Translations under genes and position numbers: made by a program | Shown here: one piece after another, positions 1 through 6,166 of the stretch | Numbering within the stretch: the stretch's first letter is position 1 | How the letters are laid out: each line of letters opens with the position of its first letter | The notes under the pieces: model-generated | Told to the model about the DNA's origin: nothing | The model's input: only the letters and a program-made list of their open reading frames with translations | Database searches by the model: none | NCBI GenBank assembly: GCA_016928755.1 | Contig: JAFGKB010000082.1 | Span: 1 to 10,382 of the forward strand | DNA: 10,382 nt | Direction: 5' to 3' | Source: Anaerolineae bacterium | GTDB lineage: Bacteria; Chloroflexota; Anaerolineae; B4-G1; SLSP01

Positions 1-629
1 AACCCATCAATACTACTGAGATACTCTTCTAGATCCTGGCCCTCGATAAACTCTATGACAAGGTAACTGCGACTGCCTTCGGTGAAGTAATCGTAAACCT
101 GAGGTATTGCGGGATGATTAAGTGTAGCCAAAATACTGGCCTCACGCTCGAAGTTACGCACAATCATCTCCCGGACTTGCGGGTTTGTCGCAGTATTGAT
201 CATTTCCTTAACGGCGCACAAACGCACAACACTTGCGAAGCGGAGGTCTTGAGCTTTGTAAACAGCGCCCATCCCACCTACGCCAACAATTCCCAAAATC
301 TTATAACGATTTTGGAGTTGCATACCCTCTGTCAACAACCCTTCTTTCCGTACTAGGGGTTTCTCTTTCGGAACAACCTGGCGAGTCTGCGGGGCCTTGG
401 CCGGTGTCACGGCCCGGGTAGCCGGTACCTCAGGAATGTCAGGACTTTTATCATCCTGGTCATCTTGTGCTACTAACGGTTTCCCAGTACCGAGACGCTC
501 TTCCACAATATTAGACTCCAGGGATAGAGGAGATTGCAACCGCTGAGACAACCCACGACGCCGTGTGCCTAAATCCTTCTTTGAAGTCAATTCGGTCTCT
601 TGGTCAATTTTATCTGTTTGTGCTCCCAT
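1..629 (-). CDS. Serine/threonine protein kinase, PknB-like (N-terminal part, cut by left edge)
   Basis: The reverse strand is open from an ATG at 629-627 to the window edge: 209 codons with no stop. Residues 1 to about 105 are a charged, Pro/Thr/Arg-rich stretch without recognisable fold, probably disordered. The kinase domain starts near residue 108 and shows the N-lobe: Gly-rich loop GVGGMGAVYKA (116-126), ATP-binding Lys141 in AVKEM, helix-C Glu163 in FEREASIL, the NHPAIPQVYDYF segment (171-182) and the hinge strand YLVIEFIEG (189-197). The catalytic loop and activation segment lie beyond the window, so activity cannot be judged. An AGAAGGA ribosome site sits about 6 nt before the ATG and supports this start. 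Bacterial kinases of this family phosphorylate Ser/Thr on cytosolic targets, and many have a C-terminal membrane or sensor part. It is transcribed divergently from the PLP-enzyme/histidine-kinase operon. The family call is secure; the substrate is unknown. Confidence 0.9.
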   Translation of the reverse strand, partial: MGAQTDKIDQETELTSKKDLGTRRRGLSQRLQSPLSLESNIVEERLGTGKPLVAQDDQDDKSPDIPEVPATRAVTPAKAPQTRQVVPKEKPLVRKEGLLTEGMQLQNRYKILGIVGVGGMGAVYKAQDLRFASVVRLCAVKEMINTATNPQVREMIVRNFEREASILATLNHPAIPQVYDYFTEGSRSYLVIEFIEGQDLEEYLSSIDG

Positions 630-661
630 ACATTATCCTTCTAACCAAAGGGGCTAAACTG

Positions 662-690
662 ATTATACGAGGAATCACGAGAAAAAGCAA
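662..690 (-). promoter_or_regulatory. Sigma70-type promoter of the Ser/Thr kinase gene
   Basis: On the reverse strand TTGCTT (690-685) is followed by a 17-nt spacer and a perfect TATAAT (667-662). Transcription would begin near 655 and give a leader of about 26 nt before the kinase ATG. This is the best promoter match I found in the window. Seen by eye only; no start-site data. Confidence 0.6.
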
Positions 691-888
691 CCCCACCCCA
701 AATATACACCCTATTTCCTAAAAACCTTTATGTATCTTTAACGACTTTGTATCTTGGGGGACTTGTTCTTCTAGCAAGTTATGATAATCTTACAGTAGGA
801 AGTTTATTTGGTTTTAGGTACCGTTGGGAATAAAAAAACTATTATATTATTTTAGCTTAGGTAGTTCTAGGATTGAGTATCCCAAACA

Positions 889-916
889 TTGAGCAGTTTT
901 CTCAGTCGAGTATATT
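889..916 (+). promoter_or_regulatory. Candidate promoter of the PLP-enzyme/histidine-kinase operon
   Basis: TTGAGC (889-894), a 16-nt spacer and TATATT (911-916) match the sigma70 consensus at 4/6 and 5/6 positions. Transcription would start near 922, about 50 nt before the ATG at 975. The region is AT-rich, so chance matches are likely and other candidates exist upstream. Confidence 0.4.
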
Positions 917-974
917 ACTTTCGGGATAGTTACTTCTCTGGAACCACCTTACTTACAAAAAAAAGGGGACACCC

Positions 975-2714
975 ATGTTGACCATTCCATCTGCCATACC
1001 AATAGAAATTGAGTTGGAATGTGGTACGTGCGGCCATCGTCAAGCCTATCAAATACCCACACCTATCTGTCCGAAGTGTGGTTCTGAGTGGATGGATGCA
1101 CGATACGACTATGAGCGCGTGCGCCGACTCTGGCCTGATATCTTACAACAACGGCCATTCACAATGTGGCGTTATCGGGAATTACTGCCGCTCCATAATG
1201 ACGAATACCAGATTACAATGGGAGAAGGTGGCACGCCTTTGCTGCGCACCCACAACCTGAGTATGATGTTGGGAACCCCCAACCTCTTTATCAAAGATGA
1301 ACGTCAAAATCCAACCAACTCTTTTAAGGATCGTCAAGCAGCCTTAGTGATTTCAATGTTAAAGGAGGCCGGCGTCACAGAGATGGCGGTCGCTTCCACC
1401 GGTAATGTTGCAATTTCATATTCAGCCTACTCTTCTCACGCCGGGCTTAAACTATGGACCTTCCTGCCCAGCCTGGTGCCATCAGAAAAGATGCGCGAGA
1501 TCGCAATTTACGGAAGTGAAGTCGTCAAAGTCACCTCAACTTACGATGAAACGAAGAAAGTGGCAGCGCGGTTCGCAAAACATAAGGATATCTTGATCGA
1601 CCGAGGTATCCGTGATATCGGAACGCGCGAAAGTATGAAGACCTTGGCCATTGAGGTTGCCGAGCAACTTGCGGCTGAATTAGGCCCACCACAGCCAGGT
1701 ATCCCCTGGCGCACACCGGATTGGTATATCCAATCGGTGAGCGGTGGCTTAGGGCCAGCAGGCTTCTGGAAAGGCTATCAAGAGCTTTACCAGATGGGTA
1801 TGGTGAACAAACTGCCAAAACTAGCCCTGATCCAGGCATCAGGTTGTGCCCCAATGGTACATTCTTACAATAAGGGGCTATCCGAGGCAGAACCGGTGAC
1901 CAATCCCAATACCCGTGTCATCACCATAGCCACCGGGGCACCGGGGCTGGCATACTCTTATTTATATAAGGTCATCCAACAGCACGGAGGGATCTTCGAG
2001 GAAGTTACCGACGAAGAAACATTCCGCGCCCTTCATGTCCTGGCCAAAATGGAAGGACTTTCAATGGAGGCAGCCGCAGCAGCAGCCTTTGCGGGTCTCT
2101 TTAAATTATTGAGCAAAGGCATTATCCAACGTCACGAAACTGTTGTTATCAACTGTTCCGGCCATACCTTCCCCGTAGAAAAGTATCTACTTGAGGAAGA
2201 TTGGTTAAAGGTTGTCCCTCCTGAGTCCGAAGCCCCTGTAATAGACACGGTCGCCGGGATTATCACCTCATCATCCCAGAAACCGGCATCAGAAGACCTT
2301 TTGGGAGCATTGGAGCAATTAGATACCCATGTCCGGCGTATTGCGGTCATAGAAGATAACCCAGAAGCCGCCCGTCTGCTACGCCGTATTTTGCAAACTC
2401 GTGGAGAATTCCAAATTGACGAAGCCCACACTGGCAAAGCCGGACTGAAACTCATTCAGAGGACACGGCCTGACTTAATCTTGCTCGATATGATGATGCC
2501 AGATATGGATGGCTTCGCAGTTCTAGACCAGATGAAGTCCGATGAGTCACTAAAAGATGTACCCGTAATTGTGATTACGGCAAAAGAATTAACCAAAGAG
2601 GAGAGCCGCCGCCTGCAAGGACAAATCCAGATGCTATTGCAAAAGGGGTCTTTTATGGATGACGAACTCTTAGAAGGAATTAAAGCACTTCTTGGTGAAG
2701 AAAAGGGGGGATGA
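975..2714 (+). CDS. Threonine-synthase-like PLP-dependent enzyme fused to a C-terminal response-regulator receiver domain
   Basis: Residues 1-36 form a zinc ribbon (Cys16, Cys19, Cys32, Cys35), as in many threonine synthases. Residues about 80-414 are a fold-type II PLP enzyme: GEGGTPLL (83-90), Schiff-base Lys118 in NPTNSFKDR, STGN (141-144) facing the substrate, a Gly-rich SGGLGPAG loop where the cofactor phosphate should sit, and Ser395 in NCSGH near the pyridine nitrogen. A linker (about 415-453) leads to a complete receiver domain (about 454-579) with acidic pair Glu460/Asp461, phospho-acceptor Asp505, Thr535 and Lys557. Threonine synthase makes threonine from O-phosphohomoserine, but the family includes enzymes with other substrates and the motif is NPTN rather than the usual NPTG, so the reaction is not certain. 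AGGGGA lies 5 nt before the ATG. No signal peptide is seen, so it is cytosolic. The next gene, a histidine kinase, begins 3 nt after the stop. Confidence 0.9.
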   Translation: MLTIPSAIPIEIELECGTCGHRQAYQIPTPICPKCGSEWMDARYDYERVRRLWPDILQQRPFTMWRYRELLPLHNDEYQITMGEGGTPLLRTHNLSMMLGTPNLFIKDERQNPTNSFKDRQAALVISMLKEAGVTEMAVASTGNVAISYSAYSSHAGLKLWTFLPSLVPSEKMREIAIYGSEVVKVTSTYDETKKVAARFAKHKDILIDRGIRDIGTRESMKTLAIEVAEQLAAELGPPQPGIPWRTPDWYIQSVSGGLGPAGFWKGYQELYQMGMVNKLPKLALIQASGCAPMVHSYNKGLSEAEPVTNPNTRVITIATGAPGLAYSYLYKVIQQHGGIFEEVTDEETFRALHVLAKMEGLSMEAAAAAAFAGLFKLLSKGIIQRHETVVINCSGHTFPVEKYLLEEDWLKVVPPESEAPVIDTVAGIITSSSQKPASEDLLGALEQLDTHVRRIAVIEDNPEAARLLRRILQTRGEFQIDEAHTGKAGLKLIQRTRPDLILLDMMMPDMDGFAVLDQMKSDESLKDVPVIVITAKELTKEESRRLQGQIQMLLQKGSFMDDELLEGIKALLGEEKGG

Positions 2715-2717
2715 GCA

Positions 2718-3977
2718 ATGACCAAAATTCTTTATGTAGAAGATGATGTATCTAGCCAGCGACTCGTTCAACGGATTTTAATGGCAGAAGGTTTCGATGT
2801 GGTCATTGCCGATAACGGCATTAGCGCGATTGAGACAGGACGCCGGGAGCATCCGGATCTGATATTGATGGACATCAATATCAGTGGCCTGGATGGTTAT
2901 GAGGTCACAACTCGGCTCAGGACAATTGAAGGGCTGGAAAATGTCCCGATTGTAGCCGTGACCGCCGCTACCTTAAGGGGGGACCGTGAGCGCGCCCTGG
3001 TGGCAGGATGTAATGGCTATATTCCCAAACCCATTGATGTAGACCAATTCCCTGACCAGGTACGGGCTTACCTAGTAGGTATGGAAGATAATGTCGGCTC
3101 AGCCGAAGAAAAAGCCGAGTATCTGCTAGAGTATAACCAACGCCTGGTGTCACGCTTAGAAGAAAAAGTACGGGAACTTGAGCAGGCCAATGCGGAACTC
3201 CAGCGGGTTGAGAAGATGAAATCTGACTTTGTCGTATTAGCCGGGCATGAGTTGCGCACGCCGTTAACGGTTATCTATGGCTATCTACAAATTCTATTAG
3301 CCAACCCGGCTATTCCAGGCTCAAAAGAAGAAGAAGGGTCCCCCCAACACCTACTGAGCAAAGTTTCCGAAGCTGTAGAACGACTCAGCCAGGTTATCCA
3401 GGATATTCTCAATGTCTCGCTCATTGACGCCAACCGCCTTGACTTGGCCCACGAACCCGTATTCTTAAACTCCGTTGTGCAATCTGTCCTCCACAACCTG
3501 CGCAGTTTTGGGCCACAGCGGCAACTTATCTTTGAGCTAGGCCAGGGACTTAAGAAAGTTCCCGTTATTGAAGGTGATCCACGTCGGTTACACCAGGCAA
3601 TCTGGAATATTGTAAGTAATGGCATCAAATATACCCCTGATGGTGGTACGATTTCTGTTGATGCAGAGCACTTAGAAGATGATGTCGTACACCTGTGGGT
3701 CAAAGATACCGGTGTAGGCATTCCACCCAAAGAGCTTACGCACATCTTTGAACGCTTCTATGTGCTAGAAGATACAGCCCTCCACCGTTCCAGCAAAACC
3801 GCTTTCAAAGGCGGGGGACTAGGGCTGGGGCTTGCCGTGTGCAAAGGCATCATTGAAGCCCATAACGGCAAAGTCTGGGCCGAAAGCGAAGGTCATGACG
3901 AACACAAGCTACCGGGCAGCAACTTCCATATTCTACTGCCGGTTGGTAATCCATTCTCAAAAGCTGAAAAAGGATAG
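2718..3977 (+). CDS. Soluble receiver-histidine kinase (REC-HisKA-HATPase_c)
   Basis: Residues 1-121 are a receiver domain with Asp9/Asp10, phospho-acceptor Asp52, Thr82 and Lys104 in the KP motif. A Glu/Lys-rich helix, probably coiled coil (about 129-170), joins it to the dimerisation domain with the H-box GHELRTPL, phospho-acceptor His177. The ATPase domain (about 285-412) has the N-box with Asn297/Asn301, G1 DTGVGI (330-335), the F-box around FERFY (344-348) and G2 GGGLGLGL (365-372), so all catalytic motifs are intact. There is no membrane segment and no PAS, GAF or DNA-binding domain: input probably comes through phosphorylation of its own receiver or a partner protein. The gene follows the PLP-enzyme/receiver gene by 3 nt and its ribosome site (AGGGGGG, 2704-2710) lies inside that gene's last codons, pointing to coupled translation. 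The fused receiver upstream is a plausible partner; this is inference. Confidence 0.93.
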   Translation: MTKILYVEDDVSSQRLVQRILMAEGFDVVIADNGISAIETGRREHPDLILMDINISGLDGYEVTTRLRTIEGLENVPIVAVTAATLRGDRERALVAGCNGYIPKPIDVDQFPDQVRAYLVGMEDNVGSAEEKAEYLLEYNQRLVSRLEEKVRELEQANAELQRVEKMKSDFVVLAGHELRTPLTVIYGYLQILLANPAIPGSKEEEGSPQHLLSKVSEAVERLSQVIQDILNVSLIDANRLDLAHEPVFLNSVVQSVLHNLRSFGPQRQLIFELGQGLKKVPVIEGDPRRLHQAIWNIVSNGIKYTPDGGTISVDAEHLEDDVVHLWVKDTGVGIPPKELTHIFERFYVLEDTALHRSSKTAFKGGGLGLGLAVCKGIIEAHNGKVWAESEGHDEHKLPGSNFHILLPVGNPFSKAEKG

Positions 3978-3988
3978 GACCGCACAAC

Positions 3989-4021
3989 AAAAAAGCGCCA
4001 TTTAAAAAATGGCGCTTTTTT
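3989..4021. terminator. Bidirectional intrinsic terminator between the histidine kinase and htpG
   Basis: A perfect inverted repeat GCGCCATTT (3995-4003) / AAATGGCGC (4007-4015) with a 3-nt AAA loop is flanked by six A's on the left (3989-3994) and six T's on the right (4016-4021). It therefore gives a hairpin plus U-tract when read on either strand. It begins 12 nt after the histidine-kinase stop and lies 18 nt beyond the htpG stop, serving both convergent genes. Confidence 0.92.
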
Positions 4022-4038
4022 CTAACCGGTCAGAAATC

Positions 4039-5925
4039 CTACTCAGTCTCCTCAGCCTCAGAATGTTGTAAGGCAGCTTCCAAGAAAGTTTGGATACGTG
4101 GTACCATCTTGGCCGGATTAGGATGTAACCCTTCCAAAAGCAGCAGGTTCTCAAAAAGCTGCTCAATGGTAGAATCAACCAAAGGTCCATTGGCACCCGA
4201 ACGGATTAAATAAGCTAAATTCCGCACCAATGGATGGCCCCGGTTAATCTCCAGGATTTTTACCGGTACCTCATAGTCTTTTTCTATCAACCGGCGTACC
4301 CGTTGCAAGTCACGTTCAGGACCACTCTCAGCAGATACAAGCCGGCAAGGACTATCGGTCAAAAGATGGGATTCCCGGACATCCTTTACACGTTCACCGA
4401 GAACATCCTTGAAACGCATAATCAAGTGGCCAAAATCTGTCTCCTCAACTCTGGTTTCCGGCTTCTCTTCTGCCTCTTTTTCAACCTCAGGCAGCTCAAT
4501 ATCGGGGTCATCAACATTCTGGAATGCTTTTTCCTGATACTCACGAAGATTCTGCATCATAAAACCATCTAAGGGATCGACCAGGTATAAGACCTCCAGA
4601 TTATGATCACGGAAGTAATCCAGGTGTGGACTCCGAGAGACGGCGTTGAGGCTATCCCCAAGTATGTAGTAAATCTTAGCTTGTGATTCTGGCATACGTT
4701 CCACATACTCATCCAAGGAAACCAGCGATTCTTCAGAGTTTGTAGTTTGGAAACGCAATAATGAAGTCAAATCGTCCTGACCAAAAGGATTCGTTGCAAT
4801 TCCCTCTTTGATAAAATAACCGAACTCTTGCCAGAACATAATATAATCTTCTGGCTTTTCATCCATTAATTCCCGCAAAGACTTTAAAACGCGCCCGGTA
4901 AGTGCCTTCTGAATTTGACGGACAATCCGGTTGCTCTGGACCGTCTCACGCGAAATATTCAAAGGTAAGTCCTGAGAATCCACAATACCTTCAACAAAAC
5001 GCAGATACTCAGGAAGAAGGTCTTTGAAATGCTCTTGAATCAGGACCTTCTTGGAATAAAGCCGCAGACCCTCGCCCCCTTGTTGCTGCAAGAGACCACG
5101 GTCACGCTTTTTCGGGATAAAGAGAATGCTGCGAATATCCACAGGGGCATCGGTTACCAGGTGAATATTTAACAGGGGAGCTTCAAAATCCAATGTCAGT
5201 TGGCGGTAAAAATCCTCATATTCTTTATCTTCCACCTGACTGGGCGACTTGCGCCATAATGCCGTCTGTTGATTCGCGACCTTATCCCCAACGTAAATCG
5301 GGAAGGAGACATAATTAGAATGCTTCTTGACGATCTGCTCCAAACGCCATGTAGAAGCGAATTCAGAAGCATCGTCCTTAAGCTTGACCAGGATTTCTGT
5401 ACCGCGCTCAGCTTTCTCGGCAGGAGTCAGGGTAAAATCATTTTCCCCTTTTGACACCCAACTCCAACCGGTATCAGCAGGACGATAGGAACGTGTAGTA
5501 ACAACAACTTCATCAGCCACGGTGAAGACCGAGTAGAAACCCACACCAAACTGGCCGATAATATCTGCCGGGCGCTGGCCGTCCTCAAGTTGCTGCAGAA
5601 AGTCTTTTGCTCCAGAGTGGGCTATCGTCCCCAGGTTCTCAATAAGTTCATCATGGTTCATACCAATGCCGGTATCGGAAATGGTAAGTGTCTTAGCCTC
5701 TTCATCCACATCAATATGAATGGCTAACTCTACATCGGGGTCCAAGATATCACGATTGGTGAGCATCTCAAACTGTATACGGTTGAGAGCATCCGAAGCA
5801 TTGGAAATCAACTCACGCAGGAAAATCTCACGGTCAGTATAAAGTGAATTTGCCAAGATATTTAATAACTGTCGTACCTCAGTGCGAAAGGTCATCGACT
5901 CTTGTTTAGATGTTTCTGATGCCAT
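4039..5925 (-). CDS. htpG: Molecular chaperone HtpG (bacterial Hsp90)
   Basis: This 628-residue protein has the length of a bacterial Hsp90. The N-terminal GHKL ATPase domain shows catalytic Glu38 and Asn42 in RELISNASDA, DTGIGM (84-89) contacting the nucleotide, the SGAKDFL lid region (104-110) and GQFGVGFYS (124-132). The middle domain includes LPLNISRE, whose Arg is the conserved residue contacting ATP gamma-phosphate. An acidic stretch rich in Glu/Asp precedes the C-terminal dimerisation domain. There is no eukaryotic MEEVD tail and no signal peptide, so it is a cytosolic homodimer that helps clients fold using ATP. The start at 5925 is backed by GAGGAGG (5937-5931) with a 5-nt spacing; Met11 is a less likely start. 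It converges on the histidine kinase and is divergent from the carboxyltransferase gene. No CIRCE heat-shock operator is visible upstream. Confidence 0.97.
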   Translation of the reverse strand: MASETSKQESMTFRTEVRQLLNILANSLYTDREIFLRELISNASDALNRIQFEMLTNRDILDPDVELAIHIDVDEEAKTLTISDTGIGMNHDELIENLGTIAHSGAKDFLQQLEDGQRPADIIGQFGVGFYSVFTVADEVVVTTRSYRPADTGWSWVSKGENDFTLTPAEKAERGTEILVKLKDDASEFASTWRLEQIVKKHSNYVSFPIYVGDKVANQQTALWRKSPSQVEDKEYEDFYRQLTLDFEAPLLNIHLVTDAPVDIRSILFIPKKRDRGLLQQQGGEGLRLYSKKVLIQEHFKDLLPEYLRFVEGIVDSQDLPLNISRETVQSNRIVRQIQKALTGRVLKSLRELMDEKPEDYIMFWQEFGYFIKEGIATNPFGQDDLTSLLRFQTTNSEESLVSLDEYVERMPESQAKIYYILGDSLNAVSRSPHLDYFRDHNLEVLYLVDPLDGFMMQNLREYQEKAFQNVDDPDIELPEVEKEAEEKPETRVEETDFGHLIMRFKDVLGERVKDVRESHLLTDSPCRLVSAESGPERDLQRVRRLIEKDYEVPVKILEINRGHPLVRNLAYLIRSGANGPLVDSTIEQLFENLLLLEGLHPNPAKMVPRIQTFLEAALQHSEAEETE

Positions 5926-5958
5926 CTATACCTCCTCAAAAAACAATAATCTCAATTT

Positions 5959-5987
5959 ATAATTTTATGGGCATTCCATTAGAACAA
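5959..5987 (-). promoter_or_regulatory. Weak candidate promoter of htpG
   Basis: On the reverse strand TTGTTC (5987-5982), a 17-nt spacer and AATTAT (5964-5959) resemble a sigma70 promoter, with a leader of about 26 nt. An overlapping TAAAAT (5967-5962) could also act as a -10. The matches are poor and the region is very AT-rich. Confidence 0.25.
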
Positions 5988-6051
5988 CATTAGACACACA
6001 TTAATAATCCCTTGGCATCCTCAAACATTTTTTAAACTTAATTAATAAGAT

Positions 6052-6079
6052 TTGTGTTTCTCGTATAACCTATTACAAT
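6052..6079 (+). promoter_or_regulatory. Weak candidate promoter of the carboxyltransferase gene
   Basis: TTGTGT (6052-6057), a 16-nt spacer and TACAAT (6074-6079) give a 5/6 match at the -10 but only 3/6 at the -35. The transcript would start near 6086 and carry the palindrome at 6123-6142 in a leader of about 80 nt. Confidence 0.3.
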
Positions 6080-6122
6080 GGGCAGCAATTTGGGTTTAAG
6101 GCCAATAATAAAAATTGCATAT

Positions 6123-6142
6123 AAGTACAGAAAAGTACTTTT
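6123..6142. promoter_or_regulatory. Palindromic candidate operator or leader hairpin upstream of the carboxyltransferase gene
   Basis: AAAAGTACTTTT (6131-6142) is a perfect 12-bp palindrome. A second AAGTAC half lies at 6123-6128, so the two GTAC cores are exactly 10 bp apart, about one helical turn. AAGTAC and GTACTT can also pair as a 6-bp hairpin with an AGAAAA loop followed by T's. The element ends 24 nt before the ATG, just ahead of the AGAGGA ribosome site. No known regulator family is assigned. Confidence 0.4.
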
Positions 6143-6166
6143 TAAAAGCATAGATAGAGGAAACAC

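Larger units (their letters stand above)
630..974. other. Divergent intergenic region between the Ser/Thr kinase and the PLP-enzyme operon
   Basis: These 345 bp contain no convincing gene in either direction. They are AT-rich and hold the kinase promoter at the left and candidate promoters for the rightward operon. An 8-bp direct repeat, TGTATCTT, occurs at 731-738 and 748-755, 17 bp apart. A second possible rightward promoter, TTGGGA (824-829) and TATTAT (845-850), has a short 15-nt spacer. No tRNA, riboswitch or T-box-like structure was recognised. Confidence 0.6.

Noticed and set aside
114..421. Two overlapping rightward open frames at the left edge
   Set aside because: They lie opposite the Ser/Thr kinase gene, whose frame carries clear kinase motifs; the rightward translations look like no protein family.
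889..904. TGAG/CTCA inverted repeat overlapping the candidate -35 of the PLP-enzyme operon
   Set aside because: A 4-bp stem is expected often by chance in a region this size.
700..974. Possible T-box, riboswitch or attenuator before the amino-acid-type enzyme gene
   Set aside because: No T-box core, no strong terminator hairpin and no short leader peptide could be recognised in the stretch.
1531..1854. Leftward 107-codon open frame inside the PLP-enzyme gene
   Set aside because: It is antisense to a well-supported coding frame, has low-complexity Ser/Arg/Pro-rich composition and no domain signature.
3281..3745. Leftward 154-codon open frame inside the histidine kinase gene
   Set aside because: Antisense shadow of the HisKA/ATPase region; rich in Ser, Arg, Cys and Trp as expected for a mirror frame, with no recognisable motif.
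4234..4572. Rightward 112-codon open frame inside htpG
   Set aside because: Antisense to conserved Hsp90 C-terminal sequence; the hydrophobic look comes from the reverse of charged codons.
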